Shown one piece after another: positions 1 through 8,198 of a DNA stretch of 64,000 bases (the stretch's first letter is position 1; every line of letters begins with the position of its first letter). The stretch is taken from the NCBI RefSeq assembly GCF_918741295.1, contig NZ_CAKKNB010000004.1:310001-374000 (forward strand), written 5' to 3'. The DNA comes from Aquabacterium sp. CECT 9606. Lineage in GTDB: Bacteria > Pseudomonadota > Gammaproteobacteria > Burkholderiales > Burkholderiaceae_C. The translations under genes were made by a program, and so were the position numbers. A model generated the notes under the pieces. The model did not search any database and was not told where the DNA came from. It saw only the letters and a list, made by a program, of their open reading frames with translations.

Positions 1-1
1 C

Positions 2-880
2 AACTTCGCTCTGGAAACCGCTGTCAAATCTGACACGGGCGCAAACGGCGGCGGCACCGCTCGCTTCTTCGATCGTGCTGCCTGGGTTGGTCTGCAAGGC
101 GGCTTCGGCGAACTGCGCCTGGGTCGTATTGATTCGTCGATCGGCGCTCTGGCTGGCGACACCAAGATTTTGGGCGCTCAAGCCTATGACGACTTCAAGA
201 TCGCCAAGACCCGCGCTGGTGACAGCTATCGCCGCGTTGATAACGCCATCACCTACCTGCTGCCCACATTCTTGCCAGGCCTGACGGCTCAATTGCAGTA
301 CTCGACCGCAGTCGGCACTGCTGCGGCCACTGGTACAGAGTTGTCTGGCGTTGATGCTGGCAAGGCATATGGTCTGAACATCAAGTATGCGGCTGGTCCT
401 TTCTTTGCTGGTGTTGGTTATTTGTCGGCCAAGGATGAAACTGCAAGCATTCCTGCCACTGCGACTGCGGTTGGTAACGTCGGTAGCAAGGGCAACGCAA
501 CTCTGGCATATGTCGGCTATGACTTTGGCGTTCTGAAGTTGACTGGTTATTACGACACAGAAAGCCAAGTGACTGGTGCTGATCGTTTGAGCTTGGCTGG
601 TATCCGTGTCGGCGTGCCAATCACCGAGAACTTCAGCTTGCAAGCGAGCTTGTCTCAGGCCAGCAACGTCGGTTTTGCCCCGTCTAATTCTGACCATGAC
701 GATGCCACTATTGCCTCTATCAAGGCGGTGTACAACCTGTCCAAGCGCACTTCGGTGTATGGTCTGGCGACCAACGTGAACAACGAATCGCTGGCCAACC
801 TGAACGTGTCTGGTGTGGCGCTGACTACGCTGGGCAAGAGCTCGCGCGGCATCGCCTTCGGTGTTGCTCACGCCTTCTGA
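2..880 (+). CDS. Gram-negative trimeric porin, C-terminal part (5' end outside window)
   Basis: The frame is open from the first bases of the window, so the start and signal peptide lie upstream. The visible protein of about 292 residues has the alternating amphipathic strands of a 16-stranded general porin of the beta-proteobacterial family (gram_neg_porin). It contains the typical WVGLQGGFGELRLGRID turn near its visible start, and the strand 'LSKRTSVYGLATN' close to the end. It finishes in phenylalanine (VAHAF), the outer-membrane insertion signal. It would sit in the outer membrane as a passive diffusion channel for small solutes. Two further paralogues follow directly, and a strong terminator follows its stop, so it is probably a separate transcription unit. 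Confidence 0.9.
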   Translation, partial: NFALETAVKSDTGANGGGTARFFDRAAWVGLQGGFGELRLGRIDSSIGALAGDTKILGAQAYDDFKIAKTRAGDSYRRVDNAITYLLPTFLPGLTAQLQYSTAVGTAAATGTELSGVDAGKAYGLNIKYAAGPFFAGVGYLSAKDETASIPATATAVGNVGSKGNATLAYVGYDFGVLKLTGYYDTESQVTGADRLSLAGIRVGVPITENFSLQASLSQASNVGFAPSNSDHDDATIASIKAVYNLSKRTSVYGLATNVNNESLANLNVSGVALTTLGKSSRGIAFGVAHAF

Positions 881-903
881 TCAAGGCTTGACCGGTTGAA
901 TTT

Positions 904-927
904 AAAAGGGGCTTCGGCCCCTTTTTT
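904..927 (+). terminator. Rho-independent terminator after first porin
   Basis: A GGGGC/GCCCC stem with a short TTCG-type loop is preceded by an A run and followed by six T residues. It lies 24 bases after the porin stop codon. Confidence 0.9.
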
Positions 928-1050
928 CACGCCTGTCCACTTGTGGCTGTTGTTCCTTGGCTACAGCGGGGCAAACGTTTAAAACGCCTGGCTTTGGCTG
1001 GGCAACAATCTGGTGGCACTCGATTTCTGAGTGATGTTTAGGACACTTCT

Positions 1051-2238
1051 ATGCAAAAAAATATGCTGACCAAGGCCGTAGTGGTGGCTTTGGCTACTTT
1101 CGGCGCGAATGCTGCCCTGGCTGAATCCGGCGTGACCTTTTACGGCACGTTGGACGCATCCTTGACCAATGTCGATACCAAGAATTCGCCAAGATCAACT
1201 GCTGCGGTGCCCAACTTTGCGCCGGGCAGCAGTTCCTCCGTCACCGGTGTTTCTAACGGGATCATGACGCAAAGCTATATTGGCTTTCGCGGTGTTGAAG
1301 ACATTGGTGGTGGCATGGAGGTCTCCTTCAAGCTGGAGTCCTACCTTGACCTGGACACGGGGGCCACTTCCAGCACCGACCTGCTGAACTCGCCCTTGTC
1401 TGGTTCAACGACCTACAACGCGCGTGACAAAGGCGGCTTCTGGGCGCGCAATGCCTACGTGGGCCTGAAGACCAACTTCGGCTTGTTCCGTCTGGGTCAA
1501 ATGGACTCGTTGGGCTATCTGTCCGCAGAACGCTTCAGTCCTTTTGGGGCATCCAAGTTGGCACCCTCTCGCATTTTCTACTCCACCGATTACTACACCC
1601 AGGGTTGGAGCAACGCTGTGGCGTACTTCGCCAAGGTGGGTAACTTTGGCGGTGCTGCCATGTACAGTGCCAAGGAAACCACGAACGCTACCAATCCCGG
1701 CTTGGGCGCCAAGTGGGCCGCTACCGTTGGATACTTCGATGACAAGTTCTCGGCGTCGTTGGGTTATGAAAACAACAAGTCGAGCGTGGGCGCCACCTTG
1801 CCCGCCACGAACGAATCCTTGTTCCTGAACAGCTTCTACGACTTTGGCGTGGTCAAACTCTTTGGACAGTACGGTTACGGCAAGCTGGATCGCGCGGCTG
1901 TCGGCGCGGCCACCCCTGATGTCAAGTCCTCAGGCTACCAATTGGGCGTGTCGGTGCCCGTTGGCAACCAATTCAAGTTCCTGGCCTCTTACGCCAATGG
2001 CATTTTGAAGTTGGATTCGGTCGTGCCCAGCGTTGATGGCCTGAAAACCCGTGACGTGAAGATCTTCACCGTGGGCGGCACGTATGACCTGTCCAAGCGC
2101 ACGAATGTGTATGCGGTTTATTCCAGCGACAAGAATGACTACAAGGCTCCGATTCCTTCGGGTCCATTGGCCGGCCAGATTGCCCTCTTCGACACGAAGG
2201 CAAACACCGTTGCGCTTGGCTTGCGTCACAGCTTCTGA
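1051..2238 (+). CDS. Gram-negative trimeric porin (second copy)
   Basis: A complete 395-residue porin. The first 24 residues form a Sec signal peptide (MQKN start, hydrophobic VVVALATFGANAALA, cleavage after ALA). The mature protein opens with 'ESGVTFYGTLD', the usual first strand of this family. 'GFRGVEDIGGGMEVSFKLE' and 'GLKTNFGLFRLGQMDS' are the conserved porin segments around the first loops and the constriction loop region. It ends in LRHSF with the terminal Phe. The start is supported by AGGA at 1040-1043. It forms an outer-membrane diffusion pore. It is a paralogue of the flanking porins but diverges in the loops, so solute preference may differ. Confidence 0.93.
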   Translation: MQKNMLTKAVVVALATFGANAALAESGVTFYGTLDASLTNVDTKNSPRSTAAVPNFAPGSSSSVTGVSNGIMTQSYIGFRGVEDIGGGMEVSFKLESYLDLDTGATSSTDLLNSPLSGSTTYNARDKGGFWARNAYVGLKTNFGLFRLGQMDSLGYLSAERFSPFGASKLAPSRIFYSTDYYTQGWSNAVAYFAKVGNFGGAAMYSAKETTNATNPGLGAKWAATVGYFDDKFSASLGYENNKSSVGATLPATNESLFLNSFYDFGVVKLFGQYGYGKLDRAAVGAATPDVKSSGYQLGVSVPVGNQFKFLASYANGILKLDSVVPSVDGLKTRDVKIFTVGGTYDLSKRTNVYAVYSSDKNDYKAPIPSGPLAGQIALFDTKANTVALGLRHSF

Positions 2239-2283
2239 ACGAAGCAAACCTGCTTGAATAGCTCGCTTTTGCGAGCGCATTGG

Positions 2284-2307
2284 ATGGAGCCTTTGGGCTC
2301 CATTTTT
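2284..2307 (+). terminator. Rho-independent terminator after second porin
   Basis: A perfect 8-bp stem (ATGGAGCC/GGCTCCAT) with a TTTG loop is followed by a T run. A second small hairpin (GCTCGC/GCGAGC, 2261-2276) sits just upstream. Confidence 0.88.
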
Positions 2308-2352
2308 CATATTTGTTGCGCTTTTGCGACATCATGGGAAACGTGGAGAACA

Positions 2353-2400
2353 CCCCTGAACGATTGCGCAACAATCTGATGCGCCCCCCGATTCAGGGGG
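2353..2400 (+). promoter_or_regulatory. Structured leader immediately upstream of third porin
   Basis: CCCCTGAA (2353-2360) is perfectly complementary to TTCAGGGG (2392-2399). The intervening DNA holds a nested hairpin (GATTG 2362-2366 with CAATC 2372-2376). A competing hairpin is also possible (CCCCC 2385-2389 with GGGGG 2396-2400). The structure ends five bases before the AAGGAG ribosome site at 2405-2410. The complementarity is visible directly; a regulatory role is inference, and the transcription start is not known. Confidence 0.4.
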
Positions 2401-2417
2401 TATCAAGGAGATATTCC

Positions 2418-3671
2418 ATGCAAAAGAACGTTCTGACCAAAGCTGTTGCGGTAGCTCTGGCAACCCTGGGTGCCGGTGGGGCCATGGCCCAATCCAGTGT
2501 GACTCTCTATGGCAATGTCGATGTGAGTGTTGATCACGTCAGCAAATCCCAAGGCGCAGCTGCCGCGTCTGCCAAGTACAGTGCTACACGAGTGTCCCCC
2601 AGTGCCACGTCTCAAACCTCCTTTGGCTTTAAAGGCGTGGAAGACCTCGGCGGCGGTATGAAGGCCAGTTTCGTCCTGGAGGGCCAGCTGAACCATGACA
2701 CCGGCGGCTTGAGCCAAGACGGTCGTATCTTCGGTCGGCAAAGCTACGTTGGCTTGACCACAAACTTCGGTGAATTCCGTCTGGGTCGTCAATACGCTCC
2801 TATCTTCTATTCAACAGCCTTGGTCACGACGGAGCGCTTCGGTGCCACTGACCTGTTCATTGAAGGTGGTGCCAGCAATAACTTGCACGTCCGTCATGAC
2901 AACCAAGTCAGCTACTGGATCAAGGCAGGCGGCTTCACTGGTGAACTTTCATATTCACCGAACGCCGGTACTACACCGATCATCAGTGCGGCTCGCTCCA
3001 CGACGCCTGCTTCTTCAACTACTGGCCAGATCGTCGGCGGCGCCACGGCCGGTACAGAAACAGGTACCGAAGTCGGCCGCACATACGGGTTGTTGGCTGC
3101 CTACTCAACAGACAGCCTTGTCTTGACGGGTGGCTATCACCACAACAAATTTGGTGGAGCCGCAGTTCGAGTTGCGGTCGTTGGAACCACTGACTTCCTG
3201 CTGGACAAGTACTCTGCCTTTAATTTGGGTGCAAAGTTCACCTTGCCAAGCTCGGGTATTTCGTTCAATGGTGTTTTTGGCCAAGGTCAATATGACCTGA
3301 CGGATGGCCGAGATCTGAAGCTTGACTTCGTGGCCATTGGCACCCGCATTCCAATTGGCGAATGGTCGTTGGTTGCTCAGCTGTCCCAAACCAAGTTCCG
3401 CAACTTCACCAAAGGCAAGGATACCGGCGTCATGCTGGGCGCTGATTACGCTTTGTCCAAGCGCACGTCTTTGTTCACCCGTGTTGGTCAGATCAAGGAT
3501 ACGCAAGGTGATGCGTTTGCCACAGGCGGTACCGCTGGCTCCGTTACTGGTGGGCCTGACGTGATCGGGGTGGCCACTGGTTTCCGGGAAACGCCAGTTT
3601 TTGCTGGCGCCGGCATCAATCCAAATGGCAAAACCACCTACGTTGGTCTTGGTGTTCGCCACACCTTCTGA
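2418..3671 (+). CDS. Gram-negative trimeric porin (third copy)
   Basis: A 417-residue porin. The reading frame is open further upstream, but the ATG at 2418 is chosen. It follows AAGGAG at 2405-2410 and begins a canonical signal peptide (MQKNVLTKAVAVALATLGAGGAMA, cleavage before QSS). The mature N-terminus 'SSVTLYGNVDVSVDHV', the 'GFKGVEDLGGGMKASFVLE' segment and the constriction-loop motif 'FGRQSYVGLTTNFGEFRLGR' are typical of the family. It ends in VRHTF with the terminal Phe. It is an outer-membrane diffusion channel. It is closely related in the signal peptide to the preceding porin, which suggests tandem duplication. Confidence 0.93.
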   Translation: MQKNVLTKAVAVALATLGAGGAMAQSSVTLYGNVDVSVDHVSKSQGAAAASAKYSATRVSPSATSQTSFGFKGVEDLGGGMKASFVLEGQLNHDTGGLSQDGRIFGRQSYVGLTTNFGEFRLGRQYAPIFYSTALVTTERFGATDLFIEGGASNNLHVRHDNQVSYWIKAGGFTGELSYSPNAGTTPIISAARSTTPASSTTGQIVGGATAGTETGTEVGRTYGLLAAYSTDSLVLTGGYHHNKFGGAAVRVAVVGTTDFLLDKYSAFNLGAKFTLPSSGISFNGVFGQGQYDLTDGRDLKLDFVAIGTRIPIGEWSLVAQLSQTKFRNFTKGKDTGVMLGADYALSKRTSLFTRVGQIKDTQGDAFATGGTAGSVTGGPDVIGVATGFRETPVFAGAGINPNGKTTYVGLGVRHTF

Positions 3672-3690
3672 CAGGTTTCGGCAGAACGTC

Positions 3691-3719
3691 AAAAACCGCT
3701 CCGAGGGGCGGTTTTTTTG
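3691..3719 (+). terminator. Rho-independent terminator after third porin
   Basis: An AAAAACCGC/GCGGTTTTT stem with an eight-base loop is followed by a T tract. The A and T flanks let it work in both directions, so it may also serve lysA, whose stop codon on the other strand is close by. Confidence 0.88.
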
Positions 3720-3736
3720 TTCTTGTGTGAATGAAG

Positions 3737-5005
3737 TTACTTGATCAATCGCTCTTCTTCAAACAAGCTTTTCACCGCCTCTCGCTCCCGAATCACCCAC
3801 ACCTGCGCCCCATCCACCATCAACTCAGCCGCCCGTCCGCGGGTGTTGTAGTTGCTGGCCATGGTCATGCCATAAGCCCCAGCGGACAACACCGCCAGCA
3901 CGTCACCGGCTTTCACCGTCAAGGTCCGGTCCCGGCCCAGCCAGTCTCCTGATTCGCAAACCGGCCCGACCACATCCCAGACCTGTCCTGGCTCGGCGCG
4001 TTGATTCACATTGACGATGCCCATGTAAGCCTCGTACAACGCGGGGCGCATCAGATCGTTCATGGCGGCGTCCACCACGCAAAAATTCTTCTGCTCACCC
4101 GGCTTGAGGAACAAAACCTCGGTCAGCAGCACGCCAGCGTTGCCTACCAGGGAGCGGCCTGGTTCAAACAGCACCTCGCGGTGTCCGTGGCCGCGCGCAT
4201 CAATTCGTTGTAGCAACTGGCCGATCAGCACGTCCGCTGCTGGTGGGGTCTCGTCCGTGTAGGTGATGCCTAGCCCACCACCCAGGTCCATGTGGTGAAT
4301 GGGCATGCCTGCCGCTTCAATGGCCTCGACCAGATCCAGCACGCGGTCCAGCGCGTCCAGATACGGTGCGATGTCGGTGATTTGCGAGCCGATGTGGCAA
4401 TCAATGCCCACCACTTCCAGTCCAGGCAACGTAGCCGCCCGCTTGTAGGTGGCCAGGGCTTCCTCATGGGCAATGCCAAACTTGTTGCCTTTCAAGCCGG
4501 TCGAGATGTAGGGATGCGTGCCTGCATCCACATCAGGATTCACGCGCAGGCTGACTCGCGCTTGCCGGCCCAGGCGGCTGGCCACTTCCGACAGCACTTC
4601 CAGTTCGGCCGTGCTTTCAACGTTGAAGCAGCGCACGCCAGCTTCGATGCCCAGCTGCATTTCGGCCCGGGTCTTGCCCACGCCCGAAAACACGACCTTG
4701 CCAGGATCACCCCCTGCGGCCTGCACCCTGGCCAACTCGCCGGCGGACACGATGTCAAATCCGCATCCCGCTTGGGCAAAAGTTTGCAGCACCGCCAGGT
4801 TGGAGTTGGCCTTGATGGCGTAACACACCAAATGAGGCCGGCCTTTCAGCGCCTTCTGATAAGGGGCCAGCGCGGCCAGCATGGCGCGGCGGGAATACAC
4901 GTACAGTGGGCTGCCATGTTGGCGAACCAAGTCGCTCAGTCGGACATCGTCCAAAAACAAATCGGTGCCTCGGTAGGCCAGGAAGGGGGAGCCGGGCAGG
5001 GTCAT
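3737..5005 (-). CDS. lysA: Diaminopimelate decarboxylase
   Basis: Catalyses the last step of lysine synthesis, meso-diaminopimelate to L-lysine plus CO2, in the cytoplasm with pyridoxal phosphate. The 422-residue length fits the family. It has the fold-type III barrel with the cofactor lysine in 'CYAIKANSN' (Lys65). The glycine-rich phosphate-binding segment is 'MDLGGGLGI'. The substrate-site 'CESGD' motif and the C-terminal 'YGMTMASNYNTRGR' segment are also present. The start at 5005 overlaps the lptM stop by four bases (ATGA). The frame is open further upstream, but that stretch is the lptM region read in another frame. The lptM-lysA pairing is common in proteobacteria. Confidence 0.97.
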   Translation of the reverse strand: MTLPGSPFLAYRGTDLFLDDVRLSDLVRQHGSPLYVYSRRAMLAALAPYQKALKGRPHLVCYAIKANSNLAVLQTFAQAGCGFDIVSAGELARVQAAGGDPGKVVFSGVGKTRAEMQLGIEAGVRCFNVESTAELEVLSEVASRLGRQARVSLRVNPDVDAGTHPYISTGLKGNKFGIAHEEALATYKRAATLPGLEVVGIDCHIGSQITDIAPYLDALDRVLDLVEAIEAAGMPIHHMDLGGGLGITYTDETPPAADVLIGQLLQRIDARGHGHREVLFEPGRSLVGNAGVLLTEVLFLKPGEQKNFCVVDAAMNDLMRPALYEAYMGIVNVNQRAEPGQVWDVVGPVCESGDWLGRDRTLTVKAGDVLAVLSAGAYGMTMASNYNTRGRAAELMVDGAQVWVIREREAVKSLFEEERLIK

Positions 5006-5187
5006 GGTGTTGTGTCCTTGGTCGGGCCATTGCCAGACGGTGCAGAGGCGGCGGCGCCTTGGTCGGGTGGCGAGGGCAGGTACAAGGGGCCTTTTTGACC
5101 GCAGGCGCTGAGTAGCAATGTGCCCAGCAGAGCGAGCACGGGCAGGGGCTTTGCGATGCTGCCTAAAATCGGTGACTGTTTCTTCAT
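5002..5187 (-). CDS. lptM: LptM/YifL-type small lipoprotein
   Basis: A 61-residue lipoprotein with a short basic N-terminus, a hydrophobic core and a lipobox 'LLLSAC'. The lipidated Cys is followed by 'GQKGPLYLP', the signature of the LptM/YifL family. In E. coli LptM helps oxidative maturation of the LptD/LptE lipopolysaccharide translocon at the outer membrane; the same role is inferred here from family and gene order. The rest is a Pro/Ser/Ala-rich tail. It is translationally coupled to lysA by a four-base overlap and divergent from cyaY (23 bases apart). Confidence 0.9.
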   Translation of the reverse strand: MKKQSPILGSIAKPLPVLALLGTLLLSACGQKGPLYLPSPPDQGAAASAPSGNGPTKDTTP

Positions 5188-5210
5188 GCCGACATTCTAA
5201 GGATTCCCCA

Positions 5211-5564
5211 ATGAGCGCCCCCAACACGTCTTCCGGCCTGACTGATGCGCAATACAGCGATGCTGTTCAGGCGGTGCTGACTCGCATCGAAACCACGGTC
5301 GACCGCTGGCTGGAATCCGACGTCACAGACATCGATTCCGCGCGCTCTGGCGGCATGCTGACCCTGACTTTGCCCAACCGCACGCAACTCATCATCAACG
5401 CCCAGCCTCCTTTGCAAGAGTTGTGGCTGGCTGCCCGTCGCGGCGGCTTTCACTTCCGGCACGCGCCAGATGGCCGCTGGCTGGACACCCGCTCAGGCGA
5501 TGAATTCTTTGCCCTGTTGTCGGCTTGCGCCAGCGAGCAAGCCGGTGCGCCGCTGAGCTTCTAA
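5211..5564 (+). CDS. cyaY: Iron donor protein CyaY (frataxin homologue)
   Basis: A 117-residue bacterial frataxin that modulates iron supply to the IscS/IscU iron-sulfur cluster machinery. It shows the acidic first helix (LTDAQYSDAVQAVLTRIE), the 'LTLTLPNRTQLIINAQPPL' sheet region and the terminal 'WLDTRSGDEFFALLS' helix of the family. The start ATG at 5211 follows AAGGA. The frame is open upstream, but that DNA encodes lptM on the other strand. It converges with mrcA with only eight bases between the stops. Confidence 0.95.
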   Translation: MSAPNTSSGLTDAQYSDAVQAVLTRIETTVDRWLESDVTDIDSARSGGMLTLTLPNRTQLIINAQPPLQELWLAARRGGFHFRHAPDGRWLDTRSGDEFFALLSACASEQAGAPLSF

Positions 5565-5572
5565 CAGGTGGC

Positions 5573-7951
5573 TCACTGACCCTTGCCGTTGCCAAACATG
5601 TCCAGAATGTTCTTTTTCTCGTCGGGCGAGGTCGGCTCAGGTGTCGGTGGCGCCTGGTCTTCCGGCTCCGGGGCCAATTCGCGGACGCCAGTGCCCGAGG
5701 TGTATTCCTCGTAGAACCATTCACCGCCGATGTTGACCAAACCGTCGGGCTGCGGCGGCTCTTCCACCGGCACGCCCCGCAAGGCGGTGCTCATGTAGTC
5801 GATCCAGATGGGCAAGGCCAGGCCGCCGCCTGTTTCCTTGTCGCCGAGTTTGCGAGGCTGGTCGTGGCCAATCCAGACCACGGACACCGTGTGGGCCGTG
5901 TAGCCTGCGAACCAGGCGTCCATCGAGTCGTTGGTGGTGCCGGTTTTGCCATACAAGTCAGGGCGTTTCAATGTGGCCTGGGCCTTGGCCGCGGTGCCCG
6001 ACCGGGTCACTTCCTGAAGCAGGCTGCTCATCATGAAAGCGTTGCGCGCATCAATCGCCCGCATGGATTCATTCAACACGGCGGGCCTGTACTGCGCCAG
6101 AGCATGGCCGCGCGAGTCGGTCACTTTCAGCACCAGCAAGGGGTTAACACGGTAGCCCCCATTGGCGAATACCGCGTAGCCATCGGCCATCTGCATCGGC
6201 GTGACCGAGCCGGCGCCCAAGGCCATGGTCAGGTAAGCGGGGTGCTTGTCGGCTTCAAAACCGAAGCGGGTGATCCAGTCCTGCGCGTACTTGGTGCCGA
6301 TCGAGCGCAACACCCGGATCGAGATCATGTTCTTTGATTTGGCCAGACCGCGCCGCAAGGTCATAGGGCCTTCAAACTTGCCGTCGTAGTTCTTGGGTTC
6401 CCAAGGCTGCCCACCCGTGACGCCCGCGTTGAAGAACAAGGGGGCATCGTTGACCGTGGTGGCGGGCGTGAAGCCCTTTTCCAAGGCGGCCGAGTAGATG
6501 AATGGCTTGAAGCTGGAGCCCGGCTGGCGCCATGCTTGTGTGACATGGTTGAACTTGTTGCGGCCAAAATCAAAGCCGCCCACCATGGCCTTGATCAGTC
6601 CGGTGGTGGGGTCCATGGAAACGAAAGCGCCCTCCACCTCGGGCAGTTGCACCACGGTCCACAGTTCCGAGGCATTTTGCATCAGGCGTACCACGGCGCC
6701 GCGACGAATTTGCACCTTGGGGTTGGCCTTGTCGCTCAAGGCATTGCCCACCGCGCGCAAGCCCTCGGGGCCGATGGTGATCTGCTCGCCTGATTGCAGG
6801 GCCACGACCAACTTCTTGGGATCGGCCGACATCACGACGCCGGCGTGAATGGCCTCGCTGTCCGGGTGCTCTTCAAGCGCTTCCGCCACGCGGACATCCA
6901 CTTGCTTGGGGTCGGCCGGCAAATCGATGTAGGCCTCCGGGCCGCGCCAGGCCTGGCGGCGGTCAAAATCCAGCAAACCCTTGCGCAAGGCCTTGTAGGC
7001 CGCTGTTTGCTCCGGCATGCGCACGGAGGTGTACACGTTCAATCCCCGTGTGTAGGCGTCGGGGCCGTACTGATCGTGCATCAGTGCGCGTGCGGCCTCG
7101 GCGGCGTACTCGGCGTGGGCCGAAACTGGAGCCTTGGTGCGGTAGGCCAGTTCCTCGTCCTTGGCCTCGTCGCGTTGCGCCTGCGTGATGAAGCCATTGT
7201 CGAACATGCGGTCGATGATGTATTGCTGGCGAATCGTCGCGCGCTTGGGGTTGCGAACTGGGTTGTAGGCGGAGGGCGCCTTGGGCAGGCCCGCCAGCAT
7301 GGCGGCTTCTGCCACCGTGATGTCCTTGATGGGCTTGCCAAAATAGGTGTCGCAGGCCGCTGAAAAGCCGTAAGCGCGTTGGCCAAGGTAGATCTGATTC
7401 ATGTAGAGCTCCAGGATCTGGTCCTTGCTCAACAGGCTTTCAATCTTCAGGGCCAGCAACATCTCGTAGATTTTGCGGGTGAAGGTTTTCTCGGTAGGAA
7501 GGTAGAAATTGCGAGCCACCTGCATGGTGATGGTTGACGCGCCTTGGCTGCGGGCCTCGCCGAAATTGGCCAGGCCTGCGCGCAACACGCCGATGTAGTC
7601 CACGCCGCCATGTTTGTAGAACCGCGCATCTTCAATCGCCAAAACGGCATCCCGCATGACTTTGGGAATTTGCCTAATGGGCAGAAAATCACGCTTTTCT
7701 TCGCCAAATTCTCCAATTAGCACGTTATCTGCCGAATAAACGCGCATCGGCATTTTGGGCTGGTAGTCGGATAATCCGCCGACTTCAGGTAATTGGGGGT
7801 ATGCCACCGCCAGGCCAATTCCCGCCAGCATTGCACCGCCCAAAGCCGCCGCCAGGCCCAATCCAGTCAGCGCAAGCAGAGGTTTGACAAGCCAGGTTGC
7901 CCACCAGGGGCTCGATCGGGACGAGGTTTTGGAAGAAACGGAATCGCTCAT
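5573..7951 (-). CDS. mrcA: Penicillin-binding protein 1A (bifunctional glycosyltransferase/transpeptidase)
   Basis: A class A PBP of 792 residues that polymerises lipid II and cross-links peptidoglycan at the inner membrane. One N-terminal membrane anchor lies at about residues 28-52. The GT51 domain follows with the catalytic Glu in 'IEDARFYKHGG' and the segments 'QGASTITMQVARNFYL' and 'LYMNQIYLGQRAYG'. An OB-like insert comes next, then the transpeptidase with 'PGSSFKP' (SxxK, acylated serine), 'SKN' (SxN) and 'YGKTGTT' (KTG box). It is divergent from the pilM operon, as in many gamma- and beta-proteobacteria. Confidence 0.97.
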   Translation of the reverse strand: MSDSVSSKTSSRSSPWWATWLVKPLLALTGLGLAAALGGAMLAGIGLAVAYPQLPEVGGLSDYQPKMPMRVYSADNVLIGEFGEEKRDFLPIRQIPKVMRDAVLAIEDARFYKHGGVDYIGVLRAGLANFGEARSQGASTITMQVARNFYLPTEKTFTRKIYEMLLALKIESLLSKDQILELYMNQIYLGQRAYGFSAACDTYFGKPIKDITVAEAAMLAGLPKAPSAYNPVRNPKRATIRQQYIIDRMFDNGFITQAQRDEAKDEELAYRTKAPVSAHAEYAAEAARALMHDQYGPDAYTRGLNVYTSVRMPEQTAAYKALRKGLLDFDRRQAWRGPEAYIDLPADPKQVDVRVAEALEEHPDSEAIHAGVVMSADPKKLVVALQSGEQITIGPEGLRAVGNALSDKANPKVQIRRGAVVRLMQNASELWTVVQLPEVEGAFVSMDPTTGLIKAMVGGFDFGRNKFNHVTQAWRQPGSSFKPFIYSAALEKGFTPATTVNDAPLFFNAGVTGGQPWEPKNYDGKFEGPMTLRRGLAKSKNMISIRVLRSIGTKYAQDWITRFGFEADKHPAYLTMALGAGSVTPMQMADGYAVFANGGYRVNPLLVLKVTDSRGHALAQYRPAVLNESMRAIDARNAFMMSSLLQEVTRSGTAAKAQATLKRPDLYGKTGTTNDSMDAWFAGYTAHTVSVVWIGHDQPRKLGDKETGGGLALPIWIDYMSTALRGVPVEEPPQPDGLVNIGGEWFYEEYTSGTGVRELAPEPEDQAPPTPEPTSPDEKKNILDMFGNGKGQ

Positions 7952-8198
7952 GAGGGCTGGCCTGTGACACTGCCCGGATTATAGGAACTCGCGAGGGCCG
8001 AACACCTGTACACCATGGGGCACTTTGCGCTCCTTCACATCTTGGTCGGATTTGCAACTGTCTGTAAGGCGTGTGCATATCGCAACGTGGTTGGGATTTG
8101 CCCTGCTTTAACTTCGTTCAAACACAAAACCTTTACTGATAGCATTGAAGTGGTTTTTATTAACTTTCCAGCGCCGTAGTTGGTGCGTGGGGGACGGT
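7952..8198. promoter_or_regulatory. Divergent promoter region between mrcA and pilM
   Basis: 247 bases between two divergent genes, the longest non-coding stretch in the window, with an AT-richer part at 8105-8170. Promoters for both genes must lie here or close by. No convincing -35/-10 pair or operator could be picked out by eye. Confidence 0.5.
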
